In this document: positions 32,365-44,800 of the stretch, in pieces
Position numbering within the stretch: position 1 is the stretch's first letter
Layout of the letters: the number at the start of each line of letters is the position of its first letter
Position numbers and translations under genes: made by a program
Source: Mesodorylaimus sp. YZB2_4
Lineage: Eukaryota > Nematoda > Enoplea > Dorylaimida > Dorylaimidae
NCBI GenBank assembly: GCA_030248295.1
Contig: JASANH010000705.1
Location: forward strand, 37,962 to 101,961
Length of the DNA stretch: 64,000 nucleotides
Direction: 5' to 3'
Notes under the pieces: generated by a model
Seen by the model: only the letters and a program-made list of their open reading frames with translations
What the model was told of the DNA's origin: nothing
Database searches by the model: none

Positions 32365-35300
32365 TAGCTTGCTAGTAAATGGCGAAGTGATAAACCTCTG
32401 ATCAAAATCATCGGTCTAACTCTGTCTCACTCTTTTCCCTCCTTCTAGCAGACATCCTAGACGCTTACGCCAATAAGCGCTTGATTTAAATCATAGTGTA
32501 AAGTACATGATCTTAAAATTTAACAAGGTTTCAACCTTGCTCACACAACGGATAAATTAAACCCACTCCGTGCCATGTCGATGATAATTTCATTTCGTGC
32601 GCAATTTCAGGTAATAAATGCGCGGTGTGTGGGATCTGAAAAGTGGAAGCGGGGATAGATTACGTCACAAAGTGAATGTCCGGAGTTCTGTGGATAGGAA
32701 GGGGCTGGCGGCTTCCTGTTTTCTTTATATGAAGACATTAACGGTCGGCTTGGAAGGCGGCCTCGATGCTTCTATCTACGGCCATCGGGTCGTCCATTTA
32801 GGTTGCGAGGTATCGCGGACGAGATGGTCGTAAAGCAAGGGACCACAGAGAGAAACATCAATGAACGATCTGCTAGGCTTGGTGGCTGGCCTTTTCTAAT
32901 CAGTATTAGGTAGAAGGAACAAAAAAGGGGCATCCAGCCAGCCTCGCAACTAGCATTAACGCATGAACGCTCGTTTTAGCTGACAGCTATACTCCTCCGC
33001 TTCTGACCAAAGCCTACCTAAAAACGTGTCCTATACGCCATTGCTGCCAGTATCGCCTTAATCATTTGGCTGGACAAGGTACGAGAGGATTCGACGCGAA
33101 TCCATTTCTTCGCCCGCCTTGCCATGCTCTTAGTGAGGAATTGGAGGAGTGAATAAAAAACTCCAAGGTGTACTTGTCAACCAGCAGGTGCTGGGCTCGA
33201 CGGCAGACGTAAGCACGGATTTCAAAGACGAGCATGTTGGTTGGATCGGAAACATTTCATTTTTCGCGACTATGCCTCGTTTGACAATGAGTTCGTGTTT
33301 TGTTGGAGATTTCATTGGATGAAGAGGGTCTGACGATGACGTAAGCAAATGCGAAACGTCAAACTTAAAATGCACCTGATGAGAGGAGGGTGGAGGGGGG
33401 GGGGGGGGGGTGAGAATGGGATGGGTGGTAGGTTCGGATCCGGGAATATCGGCCAATACGTCACTGCTGAGATTATTTTTAAGGAAAGTTTGCTATTGCT
33501 CGAAAGTGATTGGCGGGTGATAAGGCGATAAAATTATAAGGACAAAAGCGATATGTCGTGTAATTTATGGCGCGCAAGGTTAAGTACAAACCAATGGCAA
33601 CTGAAATTTGCAGATGATCTTTCCTTGATTTCTGACTCTTCCTTCTGATATATCTTTTTAGCCCGGTGGAAAATCCATCCACGTTCATTGAACTAACTCG
33701 ACTTCAATCACCGCAGCATTCCTATTTTTCAATGCAGCTTATCAAAATATGAATTCTACTCTCCCTTTTTGAATTGGCTTCCACTAGATTTTGCTGAAAA
33801 TATGCAAAGTGCTAATAACAAAGTCGAAAAAGCTTCTATTACAAAGCAAACATGGACGAGGCGCGAGTCCCAATAGGGGAGTGCCTAAAACTTTGGCCGA
33901 GGGGCCAGAGGATGAGGATGGTCAAGAACATTGATTTTTACTCTTAGGCTCTTATCCGCTCTAAGAATCCATGCACACTCTTGGTGCAGTGGAGCGTGTT
34001 TGGAGTGGCCGATTATGAATTAGTGAGGATTACCCAATTTCATTCCAGGCATGAAGGCGCGTCGGTTTTGGACCTTGCATTGTTCTTTGCCAGGTTCTAG
34101 TGCTCTTGCTGGCCGTCTTCGTTACAGGCTGGTGTTGGCTGGGAGGTATGGGAAGGGGTAGGTAGGGTGCGCAATGTGTAGAAGCTGTTCTCGATTTCGT
34201 TTTCGCCTCCTCTCTCCGCCGCGTCACCTCTGCGAGTCTCCGTCTTGGTGCCCTGCCTCTTTTCGAGTATATGAGGTGGCTCGTATAATGCGGCAAACGG
34301 TTGGCGGCGTTTGGCCGATGATGATGGCGACAGCTGCCGAGGCTAGTATGTAAGTGTGAGATGGAAAGGATGCACGGCCAGCACACTACCTCTGGTCCGA
34401 GCCTTCTACATTACGACCGAGTATACGGGCTATTATGTAGCCGAGGTGCAAGGCTTGCGGACGACGCAGCTCGCCCCACCAAATATTATAATCCAAATAA
34501 ATATGCCAACAAAAGAGATGCTCGACTCGGCCCGTCGCTGTCACCACCTGTGTCCACCACCCTTTCATTTCGGTACCCCTTTTGTCCGACTTACTCGGCT
34601 CGATATTGGAATACATTGAAATATTTAAGCTCGCTTCCGATCCATGTAACAATGCCAGCAGCTGTTCAAATTTGCCTCTATCCATCCTTTTTATGTGCCA
34701 GTGCTAATCCGTTGTTTCACCTGGCGGCGAGTGAAAATCTGAGCGAATATGGCGCAGTGAAGGGGGTCTTCTCGAGTTAACCTCGCTCTATCATTGGTGC
34801 CCAGCTATCCGTTGCTGTTAGTAGTCAGTAGAGATAAGGGTGGCGGTGGGAGTGATCGATGCAGCCCATGACAGCTCACCTTGTCTCTTCGACGTCACCC
34901 TTGTGGTCATGGTAGCTATTGTAGATGGGCACTCCGTCCAAGTCTAGCTAGTAATTTGGCCAGTGGCGCGCAGATCGTGGAGCTTAGTTTTTACGAGAAA
35001 CGGAAAAAATATTTATGATAACCGAATTTTCTTGATTTATTTTTTCTCAGAGAAAAGAGGAAAAGGACGAGTTTAATTGGATTTAGTCTTTTTTACTGCG
35101 AGCAGTGGACCACGTGCGGCTGTGCATAATAGCACTGGAAAAAGGGCCAAGTGGGCGTCGGTCGAACGCCGGAGGTCGCCATTGGGAGATCATTACTAGA
35201 GCCGCCTATATTACATAATATTAGCAGAACTCGCATCGTGCTGTTTGCTTGTGCTCAAGATTACGTCATCCCCCTCCATTGCCTGCAATGATACCACCGA

Positions 35301-35807
35301 GCCACAGCGATCCACGTCTCGACAGACAACTGCATACGTCCATCGACAGGACCGATGCGACCTTGGGCGACCTTGCAGAGGTGCGTTCTTGGGTGGGAAC
35401 TGCAAGGGTCCTTTCTTGACCACAGGATCGGTGCACAGTAGCATGTGCTCTGCGGATACTGTATTTCTTCGCTAGAGGCGCAAAAATACCAGATCGCAGG
35501 CCCTTCATGTGCTGTCTCTACCAGAAGATTTTGGTGTCTAAGAGAGACGAGGAAAAAATTGTGTCAGCATTCCTTCGAAAACGTGATGAGTCCTATGATG
35601 CGTCACTCTATTCCTGTGCCCATAAAAGGCATGGCACCACGGGGCCACTTTTAGGCTTGACTCACAGAAAATTTCTAATCAGAAACAGGACAGGGGTCGA
35701 TCCAGCAGATTTTTTGCAATCATGTTCCATGCAAATTTCGATGAGCAACCAGTTACAAAAAAATGCAAAAATGCATTCCAGTAAAAAATTAACATGTCCT
35801 TTTCTAG
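32365..35807. other. Region upstream of the calcium channel, no gene recognised
   Basis: The channel's start exon and promoter should lie here or further away, but no convincing exon ending in phase 0 could be picked. A poly-G tract occurs at about 33,395-33,411. The open frames at 33,130-33,456 and 34,030-34,780 have no domain and overlap on both strands. Confidence 0.4.
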
Positions 35808-38800
35808 GTGGCCAATGCGGCAGGTGGCAGTGGTTACACTTCAGGCCTCGCAGCAGATCATCTGGGCGACAATGGAACAAATGTTGAGCATCATCACGAT
35901 GAACAACAAAAACAACAACAAACCTCTCAGCAGCAACAACAACGCAAACGACAATACCAAAGAAGGCCAGTGAAAACGCCCGAGGAGAGACCCGAGCGGT
36001 CATTATTGTGTCTGGGATTAAAGAATCCATTACGACTTATGTGCATACGAATCGTGGAATGGAAGTGAGTTTTTGTGAACTTTACCACATTTTTACCTCG
36101 TTTCCGCCGAATTTCAAACAAAATGCTTGGACAGTGAAAAAATTGAGTGAAGACAATTTTAAAGTCAGGAAATAGAACTGACACTGCATTGAATAAGTGA
36201 GGAGCTGAATTAGGAGAGGAAGCCAAACGAAGCTTAGCACTGCGAGTTGATGCTGAAAGGAAATTTGATACAAATGGATCGTCTATTTGCAAAATCAAGT
36301 TTTGCTACATCCAAGATCCAAGCTCGCAAAAATTGATTTTAAGCTGTTTTTGTTTGTTGCTTTCATTTTCATCAGAAAGTTTTATTTCTAATTTTCCGTC
36401 ACTTGTAAGAATATTTCTTAAAATCAGTTTTATAATGCCATTCAAAAAGTCGTAAAATTTTTACAGTATTTTTCACTAAACCATCAAGTTCGTGTAGAAG
36501 AGGTCACAAAATCATAAAAGTTCATTCATTCCCCGTGGATAGTCAACGAGCTCGAACCGTGTCCTTGTCATAAACAGATCCATAGTGACTGTGAGTCAGA
36601 TATCGAGTACCATTAATGGTTTAGAAATTCGATTCATAGGGGATAGTGTTCGAGGTCGGGGCATCCTCTTTGTTTTCGTATTTTGAATGTGCTAATCAAC
36701 ATTTGCGTGTCGATTCCATTTCCATGAAAGGAGAGTGGGGGAGGGCGGGGCTGGTTTTATACATGGAAGCCAATGTTGAAAATGTGAATGACGTTGGTGT
36801 AAATGATAAATGAAGCGTCTCGACTAGGTTGGTTACGCATTTTTACCAAGCTTCTCGTTTGGTTTTAATGAGTTTCCGCTTCCACGAGGCGTCAGCAGTC
36901 GTGCAATGTTGTAAGGCAAAGGATGAGACTAGCTGGCTTCTACCGTCTCGTTTTCATCAAAACCCAAAACGCTAGAAGACTAGAAAGCTGTTATAACGGC
37001 TAGATCGCTCAGCTAAAAAGCCGGAAGGCATTCGCTGCGAAAATCATCTTCATTGCAAACGGTCACAGAGACACAAAAAGAGAAGAAACTGCTTCGGCTT
37101 ATTTCGTTTCTGCTTTTCTCACCACCCCTGACACCCAGTATGTATGACCATAGCCCCAACTGCGCGAAACAAGGGCTAAAATCGAAATACAGCTGCTTGA
37201 AACCCGTTGAAACATTAGCTGAGAAAAAGTCTTTGCAAAAGAGTAAAAGCCAAAATACTCTCTTTCCATTTTCTCCTTGGGAAATTGAGATAATTTTTAT
37301 GAAAATGCACCTCTTGATACTTCTGAAAGATAAAAAACGCTGCCTGATTCAACAGCCATTTGTTAAATTATTCATGTTTATTGAGATCTAAACAGAAATT
37401 AATGAAAAATCTGGTTACCTAAATTTAACTCTGCAGGAATTGGCCCCTTGGCTCCTGCCTTCTGTAATCGAACATCTTCACTTTCGGTTTTGTGACCGCG
37501 GATTAAAGAAGGCAAAAAAGTGCAAAGTATTAAATTAGAAAACAAAAGGTGATCAATTAGAATAAATTGGCACAATGACGCGCCAAAAAAGAAGCTGAAT
37601 TGGCTGCTTTGAAATGCAGATTCGAGAAGAAAGCTAAAAACTATTGCAAAAAAAGTTTTCATGCATTTTCACTTTGCATTTTTGTTTGTCAGGATTGTTT
37701 CAGGAAAATTAAACGTTATCTGTCCATCCAGAAAAAGCGAGCGCTTGCAAAAGTAGAGATGTACAATATATTATGCAAAAAAAGTGAACACTGAAATCTC
37801 TGACACCCAATTTTCTTCATTTAGGCCATTCGAATGGTTTATTCTGGGTATGATTTGCGCCAACTGTGTAGCCCTGGCTGTTTATAAACCATATCCAAAT
37901 GCGGACACGGATAACAGAAACCAAACACTGGTAAGTGCTGTTCCTGTTTAGGGAGTTTGGGAGTTCTATTTTTATGCGTGTGCCCCAGAAACACGACTCC
38001 CTTCAGTGTGCTTCAAGGAGGTGAGTGGTGCGACGAGATATCAAGCGCTATCACTGTATGTCGAGCATTAGCAGATGACCCCTTTCGTTACCATATCGAA
38101 TTCCCTCAGGGCACATCATCGCTGTTCATAGCACCTGCTTTATTCCCTGGGTTTTCTATATTTTGGACTGTGTCCCAATTTAATCTTGGACGCCAGAGAA
38201 TTATTCCGGACGACCCCTGCCCAGCGTCAACACCTTATCGTGCGGCCCGTAGACAACGAATTGCTTTTATACAGCAAGAATATAAAAGTCCAAGATTATA
38301 TTTTCCTTAACGGCATGCCTTTCGTTTGAAAGATTAGTCAACGCAAATGGCATCATCTTTTTTTTCTTTTATACACGATAAAAAAACAAGGCTTTTATCT
38401 TGCTACTGCTTCTCCATCATTTTATGTTAGCCTTAGCTCGCCTTAGTCTAGGTTTCCAATAAAAATGAGTGGCGCGCCTTTTCGAATAAACGTTCTTCTG
38501 ATAAGACGGTGCTTTGATGAATGACCACTCCAGCTTGTCTACGCTTGCTTTTATTCGTCAGCGAGGGAGTCGGGTGCTCGTTTATGTTACACCAATGAAA
38601 AACTCACAAAATATACTAAATTGTTATGCAAAAAAACTCTTTACGGATTAATTTTTTAAAATAATGATACTCTGTACATAATAGATTCTTTACTTTTGGT
38701 ATCTTTACTTTGGGTATACTAAATAGTCTTGCCATCCACTCATCCTCCTCTTCTCCCCGCCCGCAATACTCGCATATTCATAGACACGTGCCCGAGCTCA

Positions 38801-41800
38801 GAACAAGCCCTGTGGCACTCGAGAAAGGAATTTAGTCAACAGTCAAAGCTGCAGAAAAGATTCAAGTACCTTGGCTAAACTTTTAGCAGCACGAAAACGA
38901 CGATGCACTGACGCCGACTCCGTATTAGCTTGGCTTGTGTCTCTGAACATTTCCCGCGCTGACGATGAGTCCACCTGCCAAGAGGGAGAGTCTAGAAATG
39001 AAAATCGCTACTCGTTTGTCTGGCAGCATGTTCAAAAGAAATTTATTGCACTGCATTGAAAAATTGTTACACAAGAATATGAGTTTTTCAAAATCAAAAA
39101 ATATTAGAATGCCTGTGAATCGAACTTAGATTGATAATTAAAACCGAGTATATGGATTGGGTATTAAAAAAAATTTAATGCAGCAGCACTTCTAAAGCGG
39201 TTACAGTAATCCTTTTAGTCATGCGTAATCCTGAACCAGATTTGTTTCGTGCCAAAGTTGACACTTGTTTCACCTTTCAGGAAATCCTAGATACCTATGT
39301 ATTTATTGTGGTATTCACCATAGAATGTATATTAAAAATTATCGCCTATGGTTTCCTGCTACATCCTGGCGCCTATTTACGAAATCCATGGAATATACTC
39401 GATTTTGTAATTGTAGTCGTTGGGTATGTTTTCATGTTTTCTGATGGAATCGAATGATCATCACAAATGTTTGACTCATTTTATGTTCATATAGGCTTCT
39501 AAGTACTCTTATGGCCCAATGGAAAACCACATGGTTCGACGTGAAGGCGCTAAGAGCTTTTCGCGTACTAAGGCCTCTTCGGCTCGTATCCGGTGTTCCA
39601 AGTGAGTTTTTGCTGATAAAAAGAAGAAACGAGTCAGCTGCCAGCCCTATGCCTCTTGTTTTTAGGTTTGCAAGTGGTGCTAAATTCGATCATGCAAGCA
39701 ATGGTGAGTGATGTCTTGGAGACTGGCTTGGAATGCGGGAGTTGTCAGGGCGTGGTGCTGGGGATGGGGTTGTGATTTGTAATCAGTGGACTGACGACTG
39801 ATAAACAGAACCACTTGTAGCATAGCGATAAGGCTGATTATTCTGATCACTTTGGTGGTTGAGAACATCAGCTTACACATTGGACTTACAACTTACCAGA
39901 GGAAGACTAAAAATAACAGGAAAAGAATCCATCACAACATCACTCACAAGTTTGATTTGTAGGCATGGCATAAGCCTGAGCATGTACCAATACTTTATGA
40001 CTATCAGAATTTTCTGATATAATCTGATTGCAAACTTACTGATACGTTATTTTTTGATCTCCGGAGTTTTTTGCTTTGTGCCACAATATGTCAAGCTTAT
40101 CACCTCTTTCAGGTGCCTTTGTTCCATATCGCTCTGTTGGTCTTATTTGTCATAATCATCTACGCTATCATGGGACTTGAATTATTCTCTGGAAAAATGC
40201 GGTGGACTTGTGTTTCGAAAGAGAGTAACCGAGCATCTTTCGCCATCTGATCCATGCATTCATGAACTGATTTGCAGGTGGCGAACCAGAGGATGACCCG
40301 AACACTTGCGGTGAGCCACCGACTGCCCGGCACTGCGATGAGGAGACCCAGTTGTGCACGACCAATCACACGTGGGAGGGCCCCAACTGGGGGATAACCA
40401 ACTTCGACAACTTCGGGTTGGCTATGTTGACCGTGTTTCAATGCATTTCGATGGAAGGGTGGACGGATGTCATGTACTGGGTGAGTGGTCAGTGGGGGTC
40501 ATACTGTATCACTGGCCATGTCGAACAGGGGACTTTTCAGCTGAACGACTCGGTGGGTCAAGAGTGGCCTTGGATTTACTTCCTCAGTTTGGTTGTGCTT
40601 GGATCGTTTTTCGTGCTGAATCTCGTATTGGGTGTCTTGAGCGGGTACGCCACATTTTCGCGCTGTTAATAATTTGGATCTTATCATCTGATTAGATCCA
40701 TTTCTAGCGTACAATTTGTTCTCTTATAGGGAGTTTTCCAAGGAACGAGAAAAAGCTCAAAAGAGGGGCGATTTCAAAAAGAACCGAGAATTGAATCAGT
40801 TAGATGAGGATTACAGAGGTTATTTAGAATGGATTCAACAGGCTATTGGTAAGGGTTGATTTGCAGGGCACCTTGTGCCATCAAGCATCGTGGCTTGAAT
40901 AGTACGTGTCCAACGTGTGAGAAATCTCCCCTTGTCGACTCATCTAATTACCTAAATGACTGAAAGGCGGTGTTTTTTCAGACGCGGAGGAACAAGAAAA
41001 AGATGCAGTGGAAGCCGGTAATATTTTTGCGCACTAAAATCTTTTTATGACCCAACAATGTGATAACTTGGTTTTAGCTGTTAGCGAAATTCTAGAAGTA
41101 GGCGAAGATGGGAAGGTTAGAAAACGCTTTGTAAAAATGACCTGGTGCGCATGGTTAGCCATAAAATGGAAAGTTTTCAAAAGTAAAAACCGAAAAGCGA
41201 GGCATTTATGTCGACAATTTATTAAATCTCAATTATTCTATTGGATTGTCTTATTATTGGTGTTTTTAAATACAGTCGTGCTCACGTCTGAACACTACGG
41301 CCAGGAACCCTGGCTGGATGAGTTTCAAGGTGAGTCTGACTATGAGCATCATACGCTGGCTGTGAGTGTTTGCTGATCAATATATCCACATTCCCGGGAA
41401 CAGTATTTTTCAAATCTGTCTGAGGCGGGAACTATTTATGGGGAAATTATAATTTCGAAAGTACGAGGACAGAATGTTTGTGGAGGTCATAGCGCGTTGT
41501 CTCAAGGCAATGTGCTAGGCATCTGCAACAGCGTCGCTGCCGTAAGTAAGGCATAGCCTATCCTGGGATGGGGAGGGGGGGGGGAAGTAACAGTAAAACA
41601 TTGCAGTGACGACTGAACCAGTGGATGCAAAAGTACAATGCTTACAACTTTTTAGATATGGCTAATATAATATTTGTAATCCTATTCACCCTGGAGATGT
41701 TTCTCAAACTGTACGCGGTTGGCTTCACGAGATATTTCTTGTCATTATTTAACCGGTTCGATTGCGTGGCTGTGGTCAGCTCCATCATTGAACTATCTTT

Positions 41801-44800
41801 GGTCAGAGCTAAACTGATGAATCCATTGGGCGTGTCCGTTTTGAGATCGGCGAGATTGCTGCGATTGTTCAAAGTGACTAAGTAAGCCGACTCTGATAGA
41901 GAACAGTACAGCGCATGTGTTATCCCCTCTCATTGATGAATTCCAAGAAAACGAGTTATCGGTAGCAGATTCCAGCTTCTATAAAAAAAGCAAAGCCAGT
42001 TTTTAAGCGTAGCGAAATGTAATTTTGTCAACCCACTTTAAATTAAAAAACTGGCGGGAAAATTTGCATATGTAAATAAGTATACATTCTTACATGGTTT
42101 TAAAGTACTGGTGTAAGACCACAAAGGGGTAATCTATACTCGACTCATCTGGTGCGTGCACATGTGTATGACCACACTCGTTGCAGATACTGGAACTCAC
42201 TGCGGACATTGGTCACATCGTTGTTGAATTCGCTACGTTCAATCGTCTCTTTGTTGCTTCTACTGTTTTTATTCATCGTCATTTTTTCCTTACTGGGCAT
42301 GCAAATATTTGGTGGCAAATTTAACGACTTGGATCCAGGTATTGATCGGAGGCCGAATTTCGATAGTTTCCCGCAGTCATTGCTCACTGTCTTTCAGGTA
42401 TGTAAACTTGATCTTGAACGACTGCTATATTCTACTGCGAACCTTTAAGGATCAGAGTCCTTCACTTCACACTCTTCGCAAAAGATAGATGACTAAATGC
42501 TAAGAACAAATCGATCGATTTCTCATCGCTTTTTGTCGCAATTTTTTTTCAAATTCGTCCACTGGCCACTTCTGTGCGACAAAATGATCACAATCTGATC
42601 TCAGAACATGCAGTATACTGTAGAAAACTGACTGGAGTAGAGTTTGCTCTTGACGAGGAGAAAAATGTCAATCTCGTCTCCAGTGCATAAAAGCCAAGAC
42701 GCCTACTGGTTAGGACGACTACTGTACATGTCTTGAGTGTATTCGTGCTATGACAGGTTCAAGGACCAGGTCAACTGCTGCGCAGGACAACTAGCCAAGT
42801 GAACAGAAATTTCTCCTATGCTGGGTGATATGGATGAGGAGTCAGTCATCGTCAGCGCTTCTGCATGAGCGAAGCTGTGTTAAAATTTGTCCTAAACAAG
42901 TTGGGTTCTGCTAAGTTTTATGAAATCTTACAACAGTTTTAGTTTACAGCAGGTTTTTATGCAGTTGTATACCTTTTAAAGTCTTACCAAGCATCCAAGG
43001 TAGGAGGGTACCAGACCACGTGAATGTCAAGGGATGTTCCTCTATTTTGTAGTATATCAGGTAGTCACAATTTCCCATTTTAGATTCTGACAGGCGAAGA
43101 TTGGAACGCGGTCATGTACAGTGGTATCCTCAGCTACGGTGGTGTCACCTCGCCAGGCATGGCCGTCTGTGTTTATTTCATAGTGCTATTCGTGTGCGGA
43201 AATTACATTCTGCTCAATGTATTCTTGGCCATCGCAGTCGATAATTTAGCCGAGGGTGACGAACCTCAAAAAGAAGAAGAAGCTGCTGGTGAGCCTAAAA
43301 CGGGTGAAGGTGGCGAAGAGGGCGAAGGCGAAGGCGAGGGTGATCACGAGGACAAGGATGAACATGATATCGAGCACGAAGAGCCTGCTGTGCAAGTCGA
43401 CGAGCCTAAAACGGAGGAGCCTCCAGATACCAGAAAAATTAGTCGAAAGTAAGTGTCCAACCAAGGTCCCTGTTTCGGCTGATCCCCGTTTCCCTTCGGC
43501 TAGGCTCCTTTCACGGCTAGGCCTAGTAAGCACAGGCTTTCTGGTTCAGGGAACCTGAGCAACTGGAGAACGAGTTCCAGACATCAATACAAGGCGAAGA
43601 GGAAGATGAATCGTTGAAATTGCAAAGAAAGGAGTCGAGGAAGAAAACACTCCTGGATTACACAAGACGAGAATCGCAGTTAGATATCAAAGTGCCCAAA
43701 CTGCAGAAACCCATACCACCATACTCCTCCTTATTTCTCTTATTGCCGAAAAACAGGTTAGTGGTTTCATGGCTGTTCTGCTACTATGTGAGCTGCCATG
43801 CGAGATCAGGGGACACAGTATATGCTCACAGATGGAGTGATCGATTATAATCATTCGATGTGATTGGCCAGTATTCTATAAGTGTCTGATTGTGTCATAT
43901 TAGCACATATCATCATGCAAATCATATATCCCTGATCATTAATCAGTTTGATCGATCAACTAATGATCACTCACACTGATCAATGCTTATAGTAAACCAG
44001 CCTGGCAGGCATAGGAGAGAGGAGGCGACCGAAGTCGGCGGGACAAGAACCCCGGCTGGAGCAGGCAAGTTTTACGACTGTACCTACTGCTGAAACATCA
44101 ACCCGACAGGTTGACGTCTCCCATCCAGGAAAGAGGATCGATTACTCTCTCTCACTCGCCACGGCCTACCAGGCACGAGGGTTACATTATCATTACTGAT
44201 CAATGCTGATCATTGCTGATCAATGCTGATCATTACAGATCATTGCTGATCATTGCTGATTAAGGCTGATCATTGCAGATCAATCCTGATCATTGCTGAT
44301 TAAGGCTGATCATTGCAGACCATTTCACATACGGTGAAGTGATCATTATCAGCGTGAACCATAAATAACATTTGATCAGCATGACAAGGTCTGACTGATC
44401 GAGTCCTGACAAATGTATGCGTAGTCTGTCGGTCAACATAACTATCACAAAACTTTGCCAATAGTCCTTTAGTCATCTCACAATCTGATGGAGGCCTGAA
44501 AAGAGATGGTGTGAGTCATAGTCGCTCAAAACAGCATAAGTTCATTGATAATATTGCGATACACGTACATAATTTGCATATTTCTGCTGATGACACAGCA
44601 GAAAATGTTATCCGTGATTATTTTAATAGCGTTTCTCCTGTTTTCTAAATACCTGTATGTGAACTAGCCGATATCCGTCCATGATCGAACAGATCAGTGA
44701 TCTGTTGGTGCCTACAGCCTACACATACAGAACATTGGCAAGTATAGATGGACAGTAATCACAATCCAAAAACAACAATCGTCTTTGATCTGATCATTAA

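Noticed and set aside
33130..33456. 108-codon minus-strand open frame with a proline run
   Set aside because: The prolines come from a poly-G tract on the plus strand. No domain.
35245..35475. Candidate first coding exon of the calcium channel
   Set aside because: Opposite-strand frames overlap it, it ends in a stop and no phase-0 donor joins it to 35,808.
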